8,988 nucleotides of DNA from CAMAUF01 sp046152925 (GTDB taxonomy: Bacteria; Chloroflexota; Dehalococcoidia; Tepidiformales; Tepidiformaceae). Of this stretch, positions 5,691 through 8,988 are shown piece after piece. The position numbers were made by a program, and so were the translations under genes. The notes below the pieces were generated by a model. That model did not search any database and had not been told where the DNA came from. It saw only the letters and a list, made by a program, of their open reading frames with translations. Numbering within the stretch: position 1 is the stretch's first letter; each line of letters begins with the position of its first letter. The stretch lies in the NCBI GenBank assembly GCA_046152925.1, contig JBJXFX010000108.1, positions 1-8,988 on the forward strand, given 5' to 3'.

Positions 5691-7016
5691 ATGCCCGTGG
5701 CGAACGCACAGACGGGCCTCAAACGCCGGCTCGGATTGTTCGAGACGACGGTTTCCGGCATCGGGATCATTCTCGGGGCCGGCATCTACGCGCTCGTTGG
5801 CGAGGCCGCTGGCCTGGCAGGCAACGCCGTCTGGATTTCGTTCATCATCGCCGCCGCGATAGCGGCGCTCACGGGCCTGAGCTACGCCGAGCTTGCCTCG
5901 ATGTATCCCAACGCCGGCGCGGACTACGAGTACACGCGCCGCGGGATCGGGGCGCGGGCTGGCTTTGTCGTCGGCTGGCTGATGGTGGTGTCGAATCTCG
6001 TGGGGGCCGCCGCGGTGGCGCTCGGTTTCGGCGGCTATCTGGGCATCTTTCTCGATGTCGACGCCGTGTGGCTCGCTGCCGCAGCGGTCGTGGGTTGCAC
6101 GCTGATCGCCTTCGCTGGCGTCCGCGAGGCCGTCTGGGTCTCGATCGTCCTGACGTTCATCGAGGCCGGCGGTCTCGTCTTTGTGATCGTGGTTGGACTC
6201 CCGGACGTCGGCGACCGCGACCTGCTCGCCGGGCCGGGCGTCCGCGAGCTCTTCTCGGGCGCTGCCCTGGTGACGTTCGCCTTCATCGGGTTCGGCCAGG
6301 TTGCGGCGCTCGCGGAGGAAACGGTGGACGCGCCACGCGTCATCCCGCGGGCGATCCTCCTCTCGGTCCTCGTCACGTCGGTCTTGTACGTCCTCGTCGC
6401 GATCGCCGCGGTGAGCGCCCTGGGGGCGAAGTCGCTCGCCGCGTCCGATGCGCCGCTGGCCGATGTCGCTGCGGCCGCGGTTGGAGGCCGCTCGAGGGAC
6501 GCGGTGGCGATCGTCGCGCTGTTTTCGACGATGAACACGATCCTGCTGATGTTGATGGCCTCGTCGCGGCTGATTTATGGGATGGCCTCCGGCGAACAGG
6601 CGGCGCTCCCTCGGTTCATGGCCTGGGTACACCCCGGCTTCCACACGCCGGCGCGGGCGATCCTCGTGTGCCTTGTGGTTGCCCTGGGCTTCACGTTCTC
6701 GGGCGACCTTGGCTTGGTGGCCGGAGCCTCGAACTTTGCGGTCTTCGTCGCGTTCATGGGCATCAACCTTGCCCTGATCCTCCTGCGCTTTCGCTCGCCA
6801 GAGGTCGCGCGGCCCTTCCGTGTCCCGGGGAGGATTGGGCGCGTGCCGATCTTGCCCGCGTTGGCGTTCGCTACGGCCGCCGGCCTGATGGTGAACTTGA
6901 AGCTTGATGCGCTGGTTGTCGGCGTCGTCCTCTTGCTGTTCGGCCTGCTCGCCGCGCAACTGTTGAAGTTGTGGCACCACGACGAAGGGTCGCCGAGCGC
7001 GCACGTCAGCCGTTGA
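5691..7016 (+). CDS. APC-superfamily amino acid permease
   Basis: Integral membrane transporter of the amino acid-polyamine-organocation superfamily, 441 residues, with about 12 predicted helices. The first helix holds the substrate-backbone motif GIGIILGAGIYALVG (23-37). The sixth and seventh helices flank FAFIGFGQVAALAEETVDAPRVIPRAI (196-222), a family hallmark with EE and the P-x-x-IP-x-AI pattern. SSRLIYGMASGEQAALPRFM (291-310) is the usual loop after helix 8. It probably imports an amino acid or amine by proton coupling; the substrate is unknown. The start is uncertain: GTG 5688, ATG 5691 and GTG 5697 are in frame and none has a strong ribosome binding site. It may be translated with the nitroreductase 53 bases upstream. 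Its stop overlaps the convergent acyltransferase gene. Confidence 0.93.
   Translation: MPVANAQTGLKRRLGLFETTVSGIGIILGAGIYALVGEAAGLAGNAVWISFIIAAAIAALTGLSYAELASMYPNAGADYEYTRRGIGARAGFVVGWLMVVSNLVGAAAVALGFGGYLGIFLDVDAVWLAAAAVVGCTLIAFAGVREAVWVSIVLTFIEAGGLVFVIVVGLPDVGDRDLLAGPGVRELFSGAALVTFAFIGFGQVAALAEETVDAPRVIPRAILLSVLVTSVLYVLVAIAAVSALGAKSLAASDAPLADVAAAAVGGRSRDAVAIVALFSTMNTILLMLMASSRLIYGMASGEQAALPRFMAWVHPGFHTPARAILVCLVVALGFTFSGDLGLVAGASNFAVFVAFMGINLALILLRFRSPEVARPFRVPGRIGRVPILPALAFATAAGLMVNLKLDALVVGVVLLLFGLLAAQLLKLWHHDEGSPSAHVSR
7006..7016. other. 11-base overlap of convergent gene ends
   Basis: The permease (plus) stops with TGA at 7014-7016 and the acyltransferase (minus) stops with TGA at 7006-7008. 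There is no room for a separate terminator; the last codons of both share DNA. Confidence 0.93.
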
Positions 7017-8988
7017 CGATCCCGGCGATGAGCGCGGCATAAGCCGCTTGGCCGTCGGGCTCGAGGTGGACGCCGTCGTCGCGGAACCATTCGGGGTGTC
7101 CAGAACTGAGCGCGTTCCAGTCGGCGAGCCGCGCATTCGCGTGGCGCCTAACCCCAGCCGCGATGACGCCGTTCACGGCGTCCTCCCAGGACCGCGGGAC
7201 GCGCAGGTTCACGAAGACCACGACGCGATGGCCTGCGGCCGACATAATCGCGTCGAGTTGGCCCCCCGTGAAGGAGCCGTTCGTGCCGAGATGCACCACG
7301 ACGATGTTGCCCAGGCCGCCCGAGGCCGCGAGCGCCTCGACCAAGGCCACGCCGTCGGGGCCTTGGCGGCTCACGGCGGCGTCGACCTCGACGTCGCCCA
7401 AGGCGCTCCCCAACGCCCAGGCCGCGCCGAGCATCACGGAGTCGCCGATCGCCGTGACGCGCACTCCCGCTCGCGGCGGCGGCGGTGGCGGCGGTGGCGG
7501 CGGGGCAGGTGTGGGCGTGGGCTCGGCTGGAGTCGCTGTTACGGTCGTGGTCGCGGTGATTGGCGCTGGAGCTGCGTCTGGCGTGGGCTCGGCGACGGCG
7601 GTTGCTTCGGGCGTCGGCTTGGCGGTGATTCCCTCGGCGGCGCCCTGGCTCACGTTCCCGGCCGCGGGGGAGTCGTCCGAGGCTTGGGGCGTTGCTGTCT
7701 CGGCCGTCGCGGGCGGCGGCATAGGCTCCGTTGTGGGTGTTGCCGCCGTTTCAGCCGGTTGCGGTTGAGCGTGGAACACGAGCCTCACGGACTCCGTGGC
7801 GAGGTGATCCGGCGGCCGTGGCGGGTCGGCCGCCGCCAGCACGCCCGCGGTCGTCCCGCCCGCCGTCGCGACCAAAAGGGCGGCTGCGAGCCCCGGCCGG
7901 AGCAGGACGGGGCGGCCGGCAGCCCGCAAGCTCCGCCACCAGCGGGCGAGCCCGCCCTTTCGCACCGGCGTTTCGACCCAGCGGTACGACGCCTCCGCGA
8001 GTGCGAAGCTCAGGCCGAAGCGCAGGGCCCAGAGCGGCAAACCATCGAAGGGCACGTCCGCATGGGGCCGCGTGAGCATGAACACGGGCCAGTGCCAGAG
8101 GTAGAGGCTGTAGGAGCGGAGCCCGACCCAGCGCATCGCGGAGGTGGCGAGCGCCGGCCGCAGCAGCCGCTCTCGGCCGTGCAGCGCCGCGAAGATGAGG
8201 CCCACCGTCGCCACGTCCACAAGCAGGAAGCCGCCGCGATAGAGGCCCGCTTCGTACTCGCCCCGCGTCGCGAAGGACCAAGCGAGGACGAGCGCACCAG
8301 CAAGCCCGGCGGCCGTCGCCAGCCAGGCGGGCGCCCGCGTGATGCGCCCTTGGCTGGCGGCTATCGCGAACACCGCCCCAAGGAGCAGGCCAGCAGCGCG
8401 CGTGTCCGTGCCGTAGTAAACGCGCGACGGGTCGGCGTCGGGGTCGAAAAGCAGCCACATGGCGACGGTCGATGCGGCCGCGCCCGCGAGCGCGACGGCG
8501 CCCACCGTGCGGCGTCCTCCGAGGCGGAGGCACACCCACACGACCAGCGGCCAGAGCAGGTAGAATTGCTCCTCCACCGCCAGCGACCAGAGGTGTTGGA
8601 GAAGCGACGGCCGCCCGATCGCCTCGAAGTAGGACTCCTGGTGGAAGATAAGCACCCAGTTCGTCGCATAGGCCAACGCGCCGAGGACGTCGTCGCGGAG
8701 GCCCGACAGTTCGCTGGCCACGAAGACCGAGGAATAGAGCGAGACGGCGGCCAGCACAACCATCACCGCCGGTAGCAGGCGCCGGGCACGTCGCACCCAG
8801 AAGCCGGCGAGGTCGATGCCGCGATCGCCGTCCGGTGTGACGAGCATCCGCGTGATCAGGAAGCCGCTGATCACGAAGAAGACTTCAACGCCGAGGAACC
8901 CGCCCGGGATCCAACTCGCGTCGCCGTGATACAGCAGCACCGCGAGGACGGCCACGGCGCGCAACCCGTCGAGCGCCGGGAAGTAGCG
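7006..8988 (-). CDS. Acyltransferase-3 / SGNH-hydrolase fusion (OafA-like O-acyltransferase), 5' end outside window
   Basis: Partial: the frame stays open to the right edge and reads RYFPALDG before LRAVAVLAVLLYH, so the true start lies beyond 8988. A TTG at 8964 is only an internal Leu codon in the family's conserved LDGLRA motif. The 660 visible residues comprise three parts. First, a multi-helix acyltransferase-3 membrane domain (1-345) with DGLRAVAVLAVLLYH (catalytic-type H21), WSLAVEEQFYLLWP (134-147) and RSYSLYLWHWPV (291-302). Second, a last membrane helix (about 361-386) and a long Pro/Thr/Ala-rich linker (about 389-505) ending in ten prolines. Third, a C-terminal SGNH domain with GDSV (S517), GTNG (568-571) and DGVH (D638, H641), so the triad is intact. 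It likely acetylates or acylates a surface polysaccharide or peptidoglycan, with the SGNH domain outside the membrane. It converges on the permease. Confidence 0.95.
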   Translation of the reverse strand, partial: RYFPALDGLRAVAVLAVLLYHGDASWIPGGFLGVEVFFVISGFLITRMLVTPDGDRGIDLAGFWVRRARRLLPAVMVVLAAVSLYSSVFVASELSGLRDDVLGALAYATNWVLIFHQESYFEAIGRPSLLQHLWSLAVEEQFYLLWPLVVWVCLRLGGRRTVGAVALAGAAASTVAMWLLFDPDADPSRVYYGTDTRAAGLLLGAVFAIAASQGRITRAPAWLATAAGLAGALVLAWSFATRGEYEAGLYRGGFLLVDVATVGLIFAALHGRERLLRPALATSAMRWVGLRSYSLYLWHWPVFMLTRPHADVPFDGLPLWALRFGLSFALAEASYRWVETPVRKGGLARWWRSLRAAGRPVLLRPGLAAALLVATAGGTTAGVLAAADPPRPPDHLATESVRLVFHAQPQPAETAATPTTEPMPPPATAETATPQASDDSPAAGNVSQGAAEGITAKPTPEATAVAEPTPDAAPAPITATTTVTATPAEPTPTPAPPPPPPPPPPRAGVRVTAIGDSVMLGAAWALGSALGDVEVDAAVSRQGPDGVALVEALAASGGLGNIVVVHLGTNGSFTGGQLDAIMSAAGHRVVVFVNLRVPRSWEDAVNGVIAAGVRRHANARLADWNALSSGHPEWFRDDGVHLEPDGQAAYAALIAGIVNG
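7474..7503. repeat. Triplet run encoding ten consecutive prolines
   Basis: Ten triplets of CGG or TGG (plus strand) encode ten Pro residues (496-505 of the visible acyltransferase) on the minus strand, at the junction of the linker and the SGNH domain. Such runs can change length by slippage, and polyproline slows ribosomes, where EF-P helps. Confidence 0.9.

Noticed and set aside
4822..5709. 295-codon minus-strand frame opposite the nitroreductase
   Set aside because: It runs antisense to an intact nitroreductase and has no domain pattern.
5562..7136. 524-codon minus-strand frame opposite the permease
   Set aside because: Its translation is Arg/Asp/His/Glu-rich with no domain; it mirrors the permease codons.
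7048..8775. 575-codon plus-strand frame opposite the acyltransferase
   Set aside because: It is a shadow of the acyltransferase coding strand, rich in Arg, Gly and Glu without family features.
8962..8964. TTG as the start of the acyltransferase
   Set aside because: The frame is open upstream to the window edge and encodes the conserved LDGLRA motif across this codon.

Overview
The window is GC-rich bacterial DNA with dense coding and short gaps (no gene-free stretch over 300 bases; the longest is about 200). The organism cannot be named from sequence alone. A HrcA/CIRCE-controlled groEL that lacks the GGM-repeat tail and an acyltransferase-SGNH fusion with a Pro-rich linker suggest a high-GC Chloroflexota-like or related Gram-positive-type bacterium. 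That is an inference of moderate weight.

Layout. Positions 1-446 (minus strand): a conserved unknown gene, cut by the window edge, begins at a GTG at 313. It lies downstream of groEL, separated by a 130-base gap holding three hairpins. Positions 444-2054 (minus): a complete groEL. Positions 2055-2255: a divergent control region with two CIRCE operators, one perfect and one with two mismatches, between groEL and an SDR dehydrogenase on the plus strand (2256-3053). Positions 3079-4843 (minus): an apparent three-gene unit, transcribed SDR dehydrogenase, then carboxymuconolactone-decarboxylase-like protein, then a DUF3303-like small protein. The SDR has a one-base insertion near its 3' end that artificially fuses it to the next gene in a long open frame. 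Positions 4990-7016 (plus): a nitroreductase, divergent from that unit, then an APC-family amino-acid permease. Positions 7006-8988 (minus): an acyltransferase-3/SGNH protein that converges on the permease with an 11-base overlap and runs off the right edge.

How the parts relate. groEL is the only clear housekeeping gene and is clearly heat-shock regulated; no groES is next to it. The middle block (two SDRs, CMD-like protein, DUF3303-like protein, nitroreductase) looks like small-molecule redox or degradation accessory metabolism, but no substrate can be read from the sequence. The acyltransferase probably O-acylates a cell-surface polymer. I see no mobile elements, CRISPR arrays, tRNA or rRNA genes, and no clearly new system. 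The points most worth a second look are the SDR frameshift, the shared CIRCE region and the mutually exclusive hairpins after groEL.
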